Assembly: GCA_030544215.1 (NCBI GenBank)
Contig: JARZZO010000008.1
Coordinates: forward strand, 31,349,614-31,413,613
DNA length: 64,000 nucleotides
From: Zantedeschia hybrid cultivar
Lineage: Eukaryota > Streptophyta > Magnoliopsida > Alismatales > Araceae
Reading direction: 5' to 3'
Shown here: positions 1-12,486 of the stretch, piece after piece
Numbering within the stretch: the first letter of the stretch is position 1
Layout of the letters: every line of letters begins with the position of its first letter
The notes under the pieces: model-generated
Told to the model about the DNA's origin: nothing
Database searches by the model: none
Seen by the model: the letters and a program-made list of their open reading frames with translations, nothing else
Position numbers and translations under genes: made by a program

Positions 1-1775
1 AATGACGTCGGACTTGGACGACGCGTTTTACCTAACTTCAGTTTGACCCCGCGGACCCTCCCTCCTTTCCCTCATTCTCTCTTTTCCTCTCTCTCTTCTC
101 TCTTCTCTCCGGCCTCCAGCGCCTCTTTTCCCCTTCTCCTTCCTTTCCCCTCCCCATTCTTCCTCTACTCCCTCAACCTCCTAACTTCATCCACTACCAC
201 CACCACTTCCTCCGCGGCGCATTTCTCTCCGGACGGCGGCCGATGTCCCGATGGAGTAACGGCGTCCACGGCGGTACCGGCGGCGGTGTGTGGCGTGGCG
301 GTTCAGCGGCTTGGAGCTCAGAGGAGTTTGAGTAACCGGTAGGGTGACGATCCTCTCGACGTTTTGTTTAAAAACCATGTTTTATCCTGCTTTGGAGCAT
401 GTTTAGGGGGTTTTTTAGGGTAAAAATACTAATTGCATGTAATGAGAAATTGTGGGTTTTTAATGGGTACTTAGTTTCTCCTCCTCCCTCTCTATTTTTA
501 TGGTGTTTTGTGCGAATTTGGGGGAGAAATCCCGTTTTGGAACTCAGGGGAGGCCGGAGGAGAACCTGTCTGTGAAGGTTAAATGGCGTCGGGGGACAGC
601 GACGCCTTTTGAAAAGGCGGCTTCCACCCACGACGCGATTTACCCCAGATAACAGACTCTGTCTCTGGACTGAATGGCGTTCAGGGACAACGACGCCATT
701 TAAATGGCGACCAACTTGAACGACGCATTTTGGGCCATCTTTCGAGGCCAGTTTTCATATGAACTAGTTTTCAAGACAGAATCTCATTAATTCCTACAAT
801 TAACATGTGTTTACATCGATAGATAGTTTGGTTAATTGCATGCTTGAAATTATACTCGTACACGATGAATTTTACGTGACCGGATCGCACCGTGTTGCGT
901 TTTGTGCGATCGTGGGCCTAGAGTGACAGTTATTAGCGCTTAGGCATCCCGTGTCGGTGTGGGAGTGACACGGCGCCGGTGTGGGAGTGGTGGGGTGATG
1001 CCTAGGGAGAGGGTCACTTGGTGTACCCCGGTGTATAGCTAGTACCGGTGTGGGAGTGGTACATTCGGAGTGTCACTCGTGCTGGGGGAAGCAGAACCAC
1101 CTGTAGCATGTCAGGCCGGAGTAGCCAGTGCGCTATCCAAGGGGTTGCTGTTTGGTCTCAGCGGGTCGGTGTTTTCCGCATTCGGCCTTGTGGTTTGCGT
1201 ATTTAGCCGAGACGTTGGTTGTGGGCTCCTTGTCGGAATGGTTCCAGAGTTGTGCATGTTACATTTTGAATGCATGCGTTTTATATCGAAATTTGGGAAT
1301 TTTGCTTACTGCTTTACGTATTTAAATTATCTATATTTGTGTTGTTGCACTTGTGGGTGTGTGAGTGGGTGGTGGGGATTGAAGGATCCATACTGAGTCT
1401 TTTTCGATGAGACTCACCCCCTGCGGTTTTCAGGTGAGGGTTCCAGGCAGGCGTAGCAAGGAGAGCGCTGCCTTGGGTTGCGCGCCAACAGCCGCTGTTC
1501 CGAGGTATGCCCCGATGTAGTTGTTATTTCCTTTTATGGCCTGTACGCTTAATTATTTCTTTTTCAGTTGGAGTATGTAATTATTTGTTGAGTTGAGTCG
1601 AACTATAATAATTTTTAATTTATGCACTTCCTTTACAATTCGATGCAATGTGAATGTTTAGCTTAGTTTATCATTTATTTTCCAGACTTATCGAGATCCT
1701 GGCTTGGCTCCAAATTTAATGATTCGGTACCCATTTAGTAATCGGATCCCCGATTATAGGGTGGCGGGTTGTTAC
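1..1775 (+). mobile_element. Gypsy LTR, plus sense, cut by the window's left edge
   Basis: This is the reverse complement of the LTR at 3671-5890 at roughly 90% identity over the stretches I compared by eye, so it is the same family in opposite orientation. Its 3' end is TTGTTACA at 1768-1775. About 300 bp of its U3 start lie beyond position 1. It abuts minus-strand gypsy coding sequence directly at 1776, with no primer-binding site in between. It contains a pyrimidine-rich stretch (about 50-190) and several short GGCGTCG...CGACGCC inverted modules. The open frames in this stretch are accidental. Confidence 0.85.
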
Positions 1776-3513
1776 ACCGTACCTGGTGCAAGCTCAATAG
1801 TGAACTCAACCTCCCGCTGAGGAGGAAGGCCAAGCAACTCCTCAGGAAACACATCAACAAAGTCACAAACTACAGACACCTCCTAAGGACTGGAACCACT
1901 ACTAACTCCAGGTATAACAACAGAGGCAAGGAAAGCCTCACAGCCACCAACAAGCAACCTCTGGGCCTTAAAAGAAGAAATAAGAATACCACGAGAGAGA
2001 GCCTAATACCTTAGAAGTAGAAGGTCGGGATGCCCGAAATAGATTAACACACCCTCTTCTTGTGGCAGTCCACCTCGGCATAATAAGCCTCCAACCAGTC
2101 CATGCCCAAGATGACATCAAAGTCACGAATGGCAAGCACAACTAACTGGGCAGGTAACTGATGACCCTCAATGGTCAAGGGAACCTCACTCAAGCAGTTA
2201 TAAGTCAACATGAAATCCCCAGAAGGAACCTCAACCATCAATCCATCAGATAACTTATCAACAGGTGCAGAAAGAATATCTACCAATTGCTCAGAAATAA
2301 AAGAATGCGAAGCACCCGAATAAATCAACACATGTGCAGAGTTCCTAAGGACAGAAAGTGTACCTTCCACCAAGTTGGACGCACGAGCCTCCTTCCCGGT
2401 GATAGCTAGAACTCTCCCCTGGGTCCTCGACTTTTTCTGGTCACCTGGTCCCTGTCCCTGACCATGCCCCTGCGGGCAATACCTCGCCAAATGGCCCTGC
2501 TGGCTACAAGTGTAACACCTCCCAGAAAATGCAGGACACTGAGTCCCACCATGAGTACCACCACAATGACGACAAGCTGCGGGAAACCTCTGAGCTGTCT
2601 CCTGCTGAGCACTGGATACCGACTGACTCTGTTGGCCCTGCCTGGGTCTGCTACTACCGCTGCTGCCACTGTTGCCGCCACCGCCTCGAAAGAACCTCCT
2701 GAATTTGGAGCCGAGTTAAGATGATCCTGATCCGGACGAAGGTGCTGCTGCTGCTGCTGTCTTTCTCTTGCCATAAGCTGGCCCCTGAGTAGTCAGTCCC
2801 CTCTCCCGAGCCGACTGATCATACTATGCTTTTACTACCACGGCACACTTAACTGCCGATGCCAAGTCCGTACAACAGTGGGACGCCACAAAATTCTTCA
2901 AATTGGATCTTAGTCCATCCACAAACCTCTCAGTCCGACGCTCTTTGTCTCCTGAAATAAAGGGCACAAACCTCCCAAGCGAAACAAACTTCATCTGGTA
3001 CTCAAGCACTGTCATGCTTCCTTGGGTCAATTCCATAAATTCCCTCTCCTTGGCCTTCTGGACATGCCTAGGGAAGTATTGTACATTGAATTCCTTCACA
3101 AATGTCTCCCATGGAATCTCCCTAAGATCCCTATCCGCATAAGACAAGCTCTACAAAGTGTTCCACCAGTCGTAGGCATCATCCTTCAACATGAAGGTAG
3201 CCAACGGAGTCCTCTCAACTGCCGCACAATCCATGGTATCAAAAGTCTTCTCCAACTCCCTCAGCCAATAAACGGCCTCATCAGGGTTGGGACGATCGGT
3301 AAAATGAGGTGGCTTCAGCTTTAGGAAACTCTCTAGAGCAACTGAAGGCCCTCCCCAAGTACTAGAACTCTCACTAGAGTCTCGAGTATGATATCTAGTC
3401 ATCGTGTCCATCATAGCCTCCATAAAACACTCCATATTCGTCCTATCGGCCTCAGATCCACTAGGAACATCACCCCGCTCCCTAATAACCGGCACCCTCT
3501 TCATAGGAGCCAT
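1776..3513 (-). pseudogene. Gypsy (chromovirus-like) gag-protease-RT remnant
   Basis: Reading leftward from 3513, the frame opens with a gag-like protein (start MAPMKRVPVIRERGD). It carries the retrotransposon gag core near 3290-3150 (a TDRPNPDEAVYWLRELEK block, then DDAYDWWNTL) and continues in 3147-2824 after a stop. A CCHC zinc knuckle (CYTCSQQGHLARYC) lies around 2470-2520. The aspartic protease follows at 2420-2044. Its active-site triad reads IYSGASHSF, where the family has a DSGA core, so the catalytic Asp is replaced by Tyr. GMDWLEAYYAEVDC follows. Near 1800-1870 a DVFPEELLGLPP block marks the entry into reverse transcriptase, which stops abruptly at 1776 against an inverted LTR. There are multiple stops and frameshifts. 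LTR length and zinc knuckle suggest a Tekay/Del-like chromovirus; the lineage call is inference because RT and integrase are missing. Confidence 0.85.
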
Positions 3514-3656
3514 CTAATCGCCTACAATCACAAAAATCGAAAAATTCTAATTAGAATCCCAAAACCTACACTACTGCCGTGCATGTACGGGATAATGTAA
3601 ATATTGCCGAAATTACAATATTTAACCTAGTTACTCATCTATTTGCCAGACCGAAT

Positions 3657-3670
3657 GCTTTGATACCAAC
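3657..3670 (-). other. tRNA primer-binding site of the gypsy element
   Basis: Read on the minus strand just inside the LTR, the sequence is TTGGTATCAAAGC. It is close to the TGGTATCAGAGC complement of initiator methionine tRNA used by most plant LTR retrotransposons. It fixes the 5' LTR boundary at 3671 and the element's direction as minus. Confidence 0.8.
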
Positions 3671-5890
3671 TGTAACGACCCGTCACCCTATAATTGGGGA
3701 TCCGATTACTAAATGGGCATCGAATCATCAAAAATGGGAGCCAAACCAGGATCTCGATAAGTCTGGAAAATAAATGATAAACTAAGCTAAACATCCACAT
3801 CACATCGAATTGTAAAGGAAGTGTAGAAATTAAAAATTCTTACAATTCGACTTGACTCAGCAAATAATTACATACTCCAATTGAAAAGAAATAATTACAC
3901 ATACAGGCCAGAAAAGAGAATAACAACTACATCGGAGCATATCCCAGAACAATGGCTACTGGTGCGCAACCCGAGACAACACTTTCCTCGCTACGCCTGC
4001 CTGGAACCCTCACCTGAAAACCGCAAGGGGTGAGTCTCATCGAAAAAAACTCAATAGGGATCCTTCAATCCCCACCACCCACTCACACACCCACAAGTGC
4101 AATACACAAATATAGGCAATTTAACTAAATAAAGCAGTAAACACAACTCCAAATTTCGATATAAAACACATGCATTCATAACAGTAACATGCACGACTCT
4201 GAAACCACCCTACCATAGAGTCTACAACTAGCGTCTCAACTAAACACATAAGTCACACGGCCGAACGTGAAAAACACCGACCCGCTGAGACCAAACAACA
4301 ACCCCTCGGATAGCGCACTGGCTATTCCGGCCTGACCTGGCTCAAGGTGGTTATGCTTCCCCCAACACGAGTGACACTCCGAATGTACCACTCCCACACC
4401 GGTACTAACTATACTCCGGAGTACACCAGGTGACCCTCTCTCTAGACATCACCCCACCACTCCCACACCGGTGTCATGTCACTCCCACACCGACACAGGA
4501 TGCCTAAGCGCTAACAACTGTCACTCTAGGCCTACGATCGCACAAAACGCAACACGGTGCGATCCGATCATGTAGAAATCATCGTCCTCGAGTATATTTT
4601 CAAACATGCATTTATCCAAACTATCTAACAATGTAAACACATGTTAATTGCATGTTTTAATAAGATTTTGTCTTGAATCGCGTCGCCCAAGGCCGACGTC
4701 ATTCATGACTCCTAAACTGGTTCATGCAAAAATTGGCCTCAGAAGATGGCCTAAAACACGTCGTGAAAGATACTCATCTTTTAAAAAGCGTCGCTGTCCC
4801 TAATCGCCTAATCACGACAGAAACAGAATCAGGCCTCGGGGTGATCCGAACTAAAACGCGTGGTGTACGGGAGTCGCCATTTGAATGGCGTCGCTGTCCC
4901 TAGACCCTATTCAATCCAGAGATAGAGTTTGTTATCTGGGATAAATCACATTGTGGGTGGAAGCCGCCTTTTAAATGACGTCGTTGTCCCCAGACGCCAT
5001 TTAACCCTCACAGACAGGTTCTCCCTCCGCCTCTCCTCAATTCACAAAGTGGGATTTTCTCCCCCAAATGGCACAAAAACGCCATAAAATAGAGGAGTAG
5101 GAGGAGAACCCACATACCTAATAAAAACCCAACAATCCTAATTTTGTGATATTAGCATTTTCACCTTGAAAATCCCCTAAACATGCTTGAAAGTAGGAAA
5201 ACATGATTTTAAACAAAACATCGCGAGGATCGTCACCCTACCGGTTACTCTAACTCCTCCGAGCTCCAAGCCACCGAACTGCCACGCTACGAGCCGCCGC
5301 CGGTACCGCCGTGGACGTCGTTACTCCATCGGGACATCAGCCGCCATCCGGAGAGAAATGCGCCGCGGAGGAAATGGTGGTGGTAGTAGTGGAAGTTAGG
5401 AGGTTGATGGAGTGGGGGGAGAGGAGGAATGGGGAGAGGAAAGGAAGGAGAAGGGGAAGGGAACGTCGGGGGTTCAGAGAGAAGGAGGCGGAGAGAGAAG
5501 GAAGTGGAGAGAATGAGGAAAAGGAGGGAGGGTTCGCGGGGTCAAACCGAAACAAACTAAAACGCGTCGTCCAAGGTTGACGCCAATCAGACGACAAGAC
5601 GGGTCGTACGCTGACATACTAGGGTCATACTCTGAATGGCGTCGTCCATTCAAGACGTTGTTCAGACGATAAGACCGGGGCCATACTCCCACGGCCCAAA
5701 ACCAGCCCACGTGGCGCCCACGTGGCACAACCTAAAATGCATCCACCTCACCGGACACCGTTTGAACCGCGTCGAGCAAGCTCAACGCGAAAAACAACAC
5801 AAGCCCCAGCCCCACAAGGACAGGGCCCAAACCGAGGGATCCGACCCTGAAACTGACCCGATAACCGGATCCAAAACCTCAATCCTTACA
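3671..5890 (-). mobile_element. Gypsy 5' LTR, about 2.2 kb
   Basis: On the plus strand it begins TGTAACGACC and ends AATCCTTACA, so it has TG...CA termini. The minus-strand primer-binding site adjoins it at 3670. Related copies are at 1-1775 (inverted) and 54191-56546 (same orientation). It contains a purine-rich tract at about 5380-5535 and repeated GGCGTCG/CGACGCC modules (4780-5010, 5565-5665, 5765-5795). It supplies the minus-strand promoter of the gypsy relic. No real gene lies in it. Confidence 0.85.
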
Positions 5891-6445
5891 CATAGACATA
5901 CAAGATAGACATGCATGTCCAAGTCTTTGCAAGGGTTAAAACACCTAGCTTGCTGAGAGAAAGAGCTTGAAAATCTTAAGAGTTGTGCTCCATCATTTTT
6001 ACAAGAAGCTCTTGGAGATCCTCCTCAAATCAAGACCTGCACAACATTTTTGTTTATTTTATGTCTTAATATGTGCTATGTTTTTGTGAATGCTTGCCTA
6101 ATTCATAGGCACTTTAAGTTTACTAAATTTGCTTTGTTCCTCTTCCTAGTTGTGAAAGAGAGGGCCTGTTGGAAGTAGGAGGGTGTTCTTCTTCTTGTTG
6201 AAGAGAGGGCCTACAGTTGCATGAGGTTGTTGTATAACTTGCAAGGGGTTAGTACTTTACTGTTAGTGGAACTCCTAAGTGGTTTCTTGGGGACTGGACG
6301 TAGGTCTATATAGATCGAACCAGTATAAATTTCCTGTGCATTTACTATGTGATTGTTTCCTTATTTCTATTTCTTTCTATCTATTTATTAGCTTCCGCAT
6401 TTAGTTACAATTCAAGCAATTTTTAATAACCCATTCCCCCCCTTT
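5891..6445 (+). mobile_element. Copia-like LTR/leader fragment
   Basis: The stretch has no coding capacity. Around 6240-6440 it shows the phrase pattern typical of the 3' end of SIRE-like copia LTRs: a GGACTGGACGTAGG block, then GAACCAGTATAAA, then a pyrimidine-rich tail with CCCCCC at 6434. That resemblance comes from memory of the family, so the call is tentative. It is cut at 5890 by the gypsy LTR and at about 6446 by LINE sequence. Confidence 0.45.
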
Positions 6446-6448
6446 AGG

Positions 6449-7423
6449 TTAGTCTAGCTTTAGGCAACAAAAAGTAGAAGCAACCTTTGCATATGACATG
6501 AATGAAGCAAAAATCTGATCAAAGTAACTCATATAAATGGGAATCATGTAATAATATCTAAAGAAACCCCAATAATATGCCGCCCAGTCAGAATGAGCAA
6601 ACACATGGTTGATAGTTTCATAAGAAGGAGATATGCAACAAACACATTTAGATACCAATTGAATCCCAATACGATGTACTGTTGCATCAAAAGGAACTTT
6701 ACCAACAAGGGTTCTATATATAAAAAAGGAGATCTCCTTAGGGAGCAAATGGTGCCAAATCCGTTTAGTAATATGAAGAGAATGACCTTGTTGTCTCACC
6801 ACATTCCATGTTGATTTTGTACTGAATAATCCATAGGTTGTAGGTTCCCAAATAACCTTACCTTGCCCATGACAATGATAGATGGATCCGTCAGTACAAG
6901 CTAAAATAATAGAACAAATATTCTTGGCAAGACTCTCCAAAATAGACTATCTCAAGTGTAGATAGTCAAGAACAAACCAACAATGGAAGGATTAAATAGA
7001 AGCCCACTAATAATCAGTAAGTTGGTCCTTTAAAGGACCATGACATGTCCAATTGTCCAACCATAAAGAAATATTTCCATCTCCAATCAAGCAGTAAGTA
7101 TTGTCCATAACCCAATGCCTATGCATAAGAATCAGCTTCCAATGTGGAGAACTAGAAAGAGGACAGTAAAAAAAGTAATACCTCTTCAAGTAAGAATGGT
7201 GAATGTAATTACTCCAAACACCCTTTTTAGTATAGATTTTCCAAGCAAGCTTTATTTTAAAAGAAAGCCCCAAATTAAACAAGGACCTAATACCAATTTG
7301 ACCTTCAGAAGTGGGATGAGGCAAGTACTTCCAAGCAATCCAATGTCTCCTGGACCTTATGTTAGAAGATCCCCAAAAAGGCTACAAAGCATCTTGCCAA
7401 AGAATGTAAAATGCTCTTAGGAG
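6449..7423 (-). pseudogene. LINE 3' part (RT C-terminus and zf-RVT)
   Basis: Reading leftward, 7324-7007 encodes the GQIGIRSLFNLGLSFKIKLAWKI block typical of the post-RT region of plant LINEs. Then 6940-6449 encodes the zinc-binding zf-RVT domain (EPTTYGLFSTKSTWNVV, LLPKEISFFIYRTLVGKVP, a CVCC pair, NHVFAHS). It is the continuation of the RT at 11022-12140; the two were one L1-like element before the LTR element at 7424-11021 inserted. Stops interrupt the frame, so it is dead. Confidence 0.85.
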
Positions 7424-8515
7424 TGTTGGGTTCGCCTGTGTCCGAATGCGACCAAAAACGCTGCGGATAAAATAATTGGGATCGGATCTGTCCCGTTTTG
7501 ATCTACAAAACCTTTAAACGGTAAATCGGATTTACCTTGCATGGATTCAAATCCACGTTCGTCCGGTTCCATCGGTGTCATGCCGCAAGTTGTGCAGGTG
7601 CCCGGCCTCTAGCGGTATCCACACGGTCTTCCATTTGGTGGATCGTCCTCGCTTCCTTGCTCACAGCAGCGTCTGTGAATCTCGTATGGCTGCGCGTAAT
7701 TCTCCGCGACATGCGGATTCAGATTCTTGTCAGACGGGAAGACAGAGCAGGCGGGAGTTGGAGTGGAGTCTCCCGAGGCCGGCCAGAGGTGGGAGGCGCC
7801 AGAGAGAGAGAGGAGAGAGGGGGGCGGCTAGGTCAGGGTTGCTGGCCCCCGACCTAGCAGCGATTCTTTTATAATAAGTGTCTTTGTGGTTTTTCAGAAA
7901 TACCCACACTTATTCGAAATCCCGTCAAAAATTCCACCAACTTGAAAACCATTTGCGTGTGACCTAAATACCAGTCCAGTTAATGGCCCATTAAGTCCAA
8001 TAACCTTTTACAAACCCACTAAATTAATTAATATCCTTATATTAATTAATCAGCCGAATTTAATGACCTACAATAAATTCAGACGGATTTTCGATTACGT
8101 TGGGTGCCAAGTAACACCGCATGATCCCAGAATGCATTGAGGTTTATGCAACCCCTTATGAGAACCTTTTCGTCAACGGTTACCGCGCGGATATAATCCT
8201 TCATCTGTGCAATGTTCCTGAATCGACCTAGGGTATGGTTTATTACTAAATCCTAGCCGATCGATTCACTTGAACCCTGGCTAAGGACTTGAGCGCATCA
8301 TTCCCGGAACATTCTCTCTCCTATTACCGAGGGCGGATGATCATGTATTGAACACGCAATTACCTTCGAGGGCATCTCCCTGAACCCGATCACTTGGCTT
8401 ATTGATAACCCATGGTTAGGGATTCATTAGTCAAGGTTAAAGCTCAAAGACGTACCAACAAGATATCTTTGGTGTCTTAGGTCCAAGGATCATCTACACA
8501 ACTGTGACAACATAT
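7424..8515 (-). repeat. 3' LTR copy, shortened
   Basis: It aligns by eye with 9455 onward, sharing the CCCGGCCTCTAGCGG word, CATTTGCGTGTGACC, the GGGTGCCAAG(T/C)AACAC(C/T)GC block, and the ending CAACTG(T/C)GACAA. Homology stops near 8515, where AT-rich sequence begins, so its U3 start is missing or replaced. Confidence 0.7.
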
Positions 8516-9454
8516 TGTTAATATTAATGATTCAAAATCATTAATGCCAAATAAAATTTAAATTGAATAATAATTTTAAATAATTCAAAATAGTTTTGAA
8601 TATTAAAATTAAAATCCAATTATATATATTTAAATGGGAAAATTGGGTTTAAGTTGGGATTTAATAGGGCAAGGGATTTAAAGGGGTTAGATGGCTCAGC
8701 CAATAGGGTCATCTGGCTCGAGCCACTGGCTCAGCCAATACCCGAACCAGGATGAACCTGGGCTCGAGCCCCTGGTTCGAAGGGGAGGGAGGGGGTGCAG
8801 TTCAACCCGGTCTGGGCTGCACTGGCCGGCCGGCCTAGCCAGTCACACCGGCCCGGGCCGGCCTCCTTCTTCCTCCAACCGACGCCCCTTATGCAGAAAC
8901 CCTAAAGGGCATTGCAAGTGGGCCGGCGGCTAGGGGTTGAAGGCTGGGCCGCCCAGCGACCGGCGCCGCCTGGCCCCGCCGGCGTAGCCCCAGCGCCGGC
9001 GACGTCGCCGGCGTCGGCAAGGGCGCCGGTGAACCCTTATCTAACAACCGATTGAGCCCCTTTTAAGCCAAAAAAAACTGTTTTTTCTGGTTTTCTTAAA
9101 AACAAAATTAGGAGGAAGAATAACACCATTAGGCAGCCCCTTATGGCTACTCCAGTGTCGGGTTAGATGTCCATAGTGTCCTAGGATCATTTAGGCTATT
9201 CAATTATCCTCCCCAGACATCAAAAATTGTCCCAAACGCCGTCGGAAAGACACCTGTTCTTCATCGCATGAAGAACTCCGAAAAACCCCAAACAAAATTT
9301 AATTTTACACAAAGATGGACGATCTAATCGTAGCAGTCATCTGATGATTATTATCCTTGCGAAAAATTAAAATCAATGCATGGAATAATTCATAGAAAAT
9401 TAATTTGGAGACCGAAACGGGACGAGAAACAGTGGAACCTGGTTCTGATATCAC

Positions 9455-11021
9455 TGTTGGGTTCTCGGGTTTCTCCGGATCTCCCGTGCAGCGGAAAATA
9501 AAATAAAATCGGAGATCCGTTCCCGTTTCGAAAAACTAAAACCTCGATAATCGGAGTATCGAAGTCTTACTATGTGCGGATTCAAATCCGCAACCGTTCG
9601 GTTCCGTTGGTGCGACACCGCAAGCCGCGCAAGCGCCCGGCCTCTAGCGGAGTCCACGCGATCTTCCTCGCGACGGATATCCTCTCGTTCCTCGTTCTTC
9701 GCAGCCACGAAAACTTCCGCCATTCGCCGCAACGCTCGCTGCAATGCGCGGACGAAATCCCGTTGAATGGGAGTCGGAGAAGCGGTGGAGCAGATCCGGG
9801 GATCCGGATCTGGCCTGGGGTGCCGGAGAGAGAGAGAAATAGAGGAGGGGGCGGCTAGGGTTAGCAGCAGCTTGGCCTGCTCAGCCCGTTCGCTACATTT
9901 TATACTAATCGCGCGATTTTTCATAAAAACCCCCGGTTTGTATAAAACCCACTTATTTATCCATCGCCTTGAGAATCATTTGCGTGTGACCCTCTAGGCC
10001 CAATTAGCAGTCCGGTTAATAGCCCAATAAGTCCAGTAACTCCTTACTGGCTTTATTAATCAATTAATAACTCTTTATTAATTAATTAATCAATCGAATT
10101 GATGTCGCACATCAAATTCGACCGGGCCTCCGATCACGTTGGGTGCCAAGCAACACTGCGTGAACCTGGAAGGTATCGGGGTTAAGTAACCCACTCTTGG
10201 AACCTTTCCGCCGACAGTTACCGTGTGGATATAATCCTTCATTCGTACAATACTCTCGAGTTAACTCAGAGTATGGCGTGCTGTCAAACCCTAATCGGTC
10301 GACTCACTTGGATTGGACGCCGCTGATGAATATCGAAAAACTCCTTTCCCGATATTATTGTCCGCTTTGGCCAGGGACTTTCGCGCATCCTTCCTAGAGC
10401 ATTCTCTCTCTAAGTACCGAGAGTGAATGGTTCCTTATTGACACACAATTCCCTTCGACGGCATTCCGTTGTACCAAATCCTTGGCTGTTTAGAATCCCA
10501 TGGTTAGAGATTCATAAATCAAGGTCAAAGCACAGAAGTCCACCGACAAGGTGTCCTTGGTGTCTCAAGTCCGAGGACCATCTATGCAACTGCGACAATA
10601 GAATCAAGCTGGTTGACAGTGAGGTACAGTACCATCCAGCGATTCAGTCGGATCAATTTAGTGAACTCATTCTCCAATGAGCACCTACAGATTCGCCTTA
10701 GTGTCTCCACACAAGTGACTTATGAGATCAGTCACCCTCATCATATGAGCAAGAGTAATATGTACTAGTATAACCGGATATCCTATGTCTTTCTTGGATA
10801 TCCTCCGACTAGGAACGATTAAGAATATGTATGTTTAAATGATCAGTCTCATTAGTATGATCTCATCATAATCTGATCACTATCGCACATATTCACGGAC
10901 TTCATTATGAGACGATAATTAATATGATTTATACACAATGAATATTATGCCATTATATTAATAAATGAACGAGATTACAAAGTTAGATTGACTTGTAGGC
11001 CACCTAAGACTAACACCAACA
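9455..11021 (-). repeat. 5' LTR of the inserted copia-type element
   Basis: It is about 1567 bp with TG...CA ends. Its U3 half (10480-11021) is clearly related, in reverse complement, to the plus-strand LTRs at 57027-58600 and 63351-64000; shared words include GGTGCTCATTRGT and GAGTTCACTGA. That places it in the same copia lineage as the pol at 61640-63340. Confidence 0.8.
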
Positions 11022-12140
11022 AGTAAGCTTGTTCCTCACCCTATCCAATAAGGGCTAAAAATAACTAGCTTTAGCAACACCTTTGAAGAAAGGGGCCCCA
11101 AGTAAGTAAGAGGGAAAGGCCTGTAAGGCATTGTGGTGAAATATTGAGATTTGATTCACTCTTTAAGGAGGTGTAGTCCTTGCAATGTAAAAAGGACTCC
11201 TGTTGGTATTAATCTTCTATCGTGAACATCTTTCATATATAGTCAAGAAGACTTGCAATCTCCTGAGAGAGCCCTTAGATCCATTAGCAAAAATAATTGT
11301 GCCATCTACAAATAATAGATGTAAGATACAAGGACCATCCAGAAAAGTGAATATGGAGTGAAAATGCCTTTGGAGAATAAGTACTAAAGTCCCCTGCTGA
11401 GTGCCTTCTCTGCTAGAATAAAAAGACTAGGAGCCAAAGGATCCCCTTGCCTTATGCCCCTAGTAGAATGAAAATAACCTCCAAGATTTCTATTAAAGTT
11501 AATTGAAAACCAGCAATTAGTAAAAGGGCCTTTGATCAGATTAATCTATTGCTTAGAGAAACCAAATTTGCTGAGCACATCAAACAGGAAAGACCATTCA
11601 AGTCTATCATATGTTTTCATCATATCAAGCTTGAAAATCACAATGTGACCTCTAACCTTCTTTATGAGACTACACGTAAGTTCCTGGACAAAACAAATAT
11701 TATCAACCATATCTCTCCCTTTAACAAAAGCTCCTTGTAGTGGAGCGATAAGAGTGGGTAACAATACAGAGAGTCTCTTACAGACGATGAGAGAAATGAT
11801 TTTATAAGTGAAGTTGCACAAACTTATGGGCCTGCAATCCCTCAATGTAGTAGGAGAGTCACCCTTAAGAATTAACACTAAATGAAAAGAAGTGTAAGCC
11901 CCAAGGAGTGTACTTCCACTAAACAATTTAGTAACAACCTCAAAAACATGCATAGAGATAATGTCCCAAGTGAGTAAAAAAATTCACTTCAAAAGCCATC
12001 TAGACCTGGAGCACTCTGTGGACAAAGAGAAAAAATAGAAATTTTCACCTCCTCCATAGTGGGCATAGTTAAAAGAGCAATATTATCAGCCTCTATGACA
12101 AGAGAAGGAATATATTGTATTTCAATATCATCAATTATGT
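11022..12140 (-). pseudogene. LINE reverse transcriptase fragment
   Basis: At 11953-11546 the frame shows the RT signature DCRPISLCNFTYKIIS, LQGAFVKGRDMVDN and IFKLDMMKTYDRLEWSF. Further on, near 11310, the catalytic YADD-type box reads FVDGTII, so the second catalytic Asp is lost. Upstream, near 12010, APGLDGF matches the usual APGPDGF. Downstream the element continues at 7423 on the far side of the inserted LTR element. Stops and frameshifts are present. Fingers and palm of the RT are recognisable, but no endonuclease is left; 5' truncation near 12140 is typical of LINEs. Confidence 0.88.
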
Positions 12141-12142
12141 AT

Positions 12143-12486
12143 CAGTAATACTTGCTGCAATGTCCCCTTTTACGGTAATGGCGGCATTGCAGTGGGTAAA
12201 AGAATTTTTTTAGGTCGACCTCCATATGTCCTAGTGACCGTACAATCCAATCTCCAATCCGATGACCCCCCAAAAAAAATAAATAAAAAATCAGACCTAA
12301 AAGACACCCTTAATGGGCCAAGCTCAATAATGGTTTTTTATTTTTTAGGTTGTCGGATCAGATATCGGGTTGTACTGTCATATAGGACATGTGGAGGCCG
12401 ACCTAAAGAAATCTCATTTTTTTTTTCTTTTACCTACTATAATGCTCCCATTGCAATAGAAGGAGGCATTGCAGCGACCATTACCC
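12143..12486. mobile_element. Foldback MITE with long inverted repeats
   Basis: The two ends are imperfect inverted repeats of about 100 bp: GCTGCAATG at 12154 against CATTGCAGC ending at 12475, GTGGGTAAAAG against CTTTTACCTAC, and AGGTCGACCTCCATATGTCCT against AGGACATGTGGAGGCCGACCT. It has no coding capacity and could fold into one long hairpin. A confident target duplication was not found. Superfamily unknown, perhaps Mutator-like by its long termini. Confidence 0.75.

Larger units (their letters stand above)
7424..11021 (-). mobile_element. Copia-type LTR element without coding sequence, inserted in a LINE
   Basis: Two related LTR copies face the minus strand (7424-8515 and 9455-11021). 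Both start TGTTGGGTTC on the plus strand, and the right one ends ACCAACA. A minus-strand primer-binding site (TGATATCAGAACCAG) sits at 9440-9454 next to the right copy, which makes that one the 5' LTR. The 0.9-kb interior (8516-9439) has no gag or pol, only an AT-rich stretch (8516-8690) and a GC-rich stretch (8690-9060), so the element is non-autonomous or internally deleted. The left LTR lacks about 450 bp present in the right one. I found no clean target duplication (AGGAG versus AGTAA). The flanking LINE halves join across it. Confidence 0.75.

Noticed and set aside
43..342. Open frame rich in Pro/Ser/Phe at the left edge
   Set aside because: It lies in the LTR, the same frame is broken in the other two LTR copies, and its composition just reflects the pyrimidine tract.
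9451..9997. Arg-rich frames on both strands
   Set aside because: They fall in a copia-type LTR. The related LTR at 7424 does not keep the frames.
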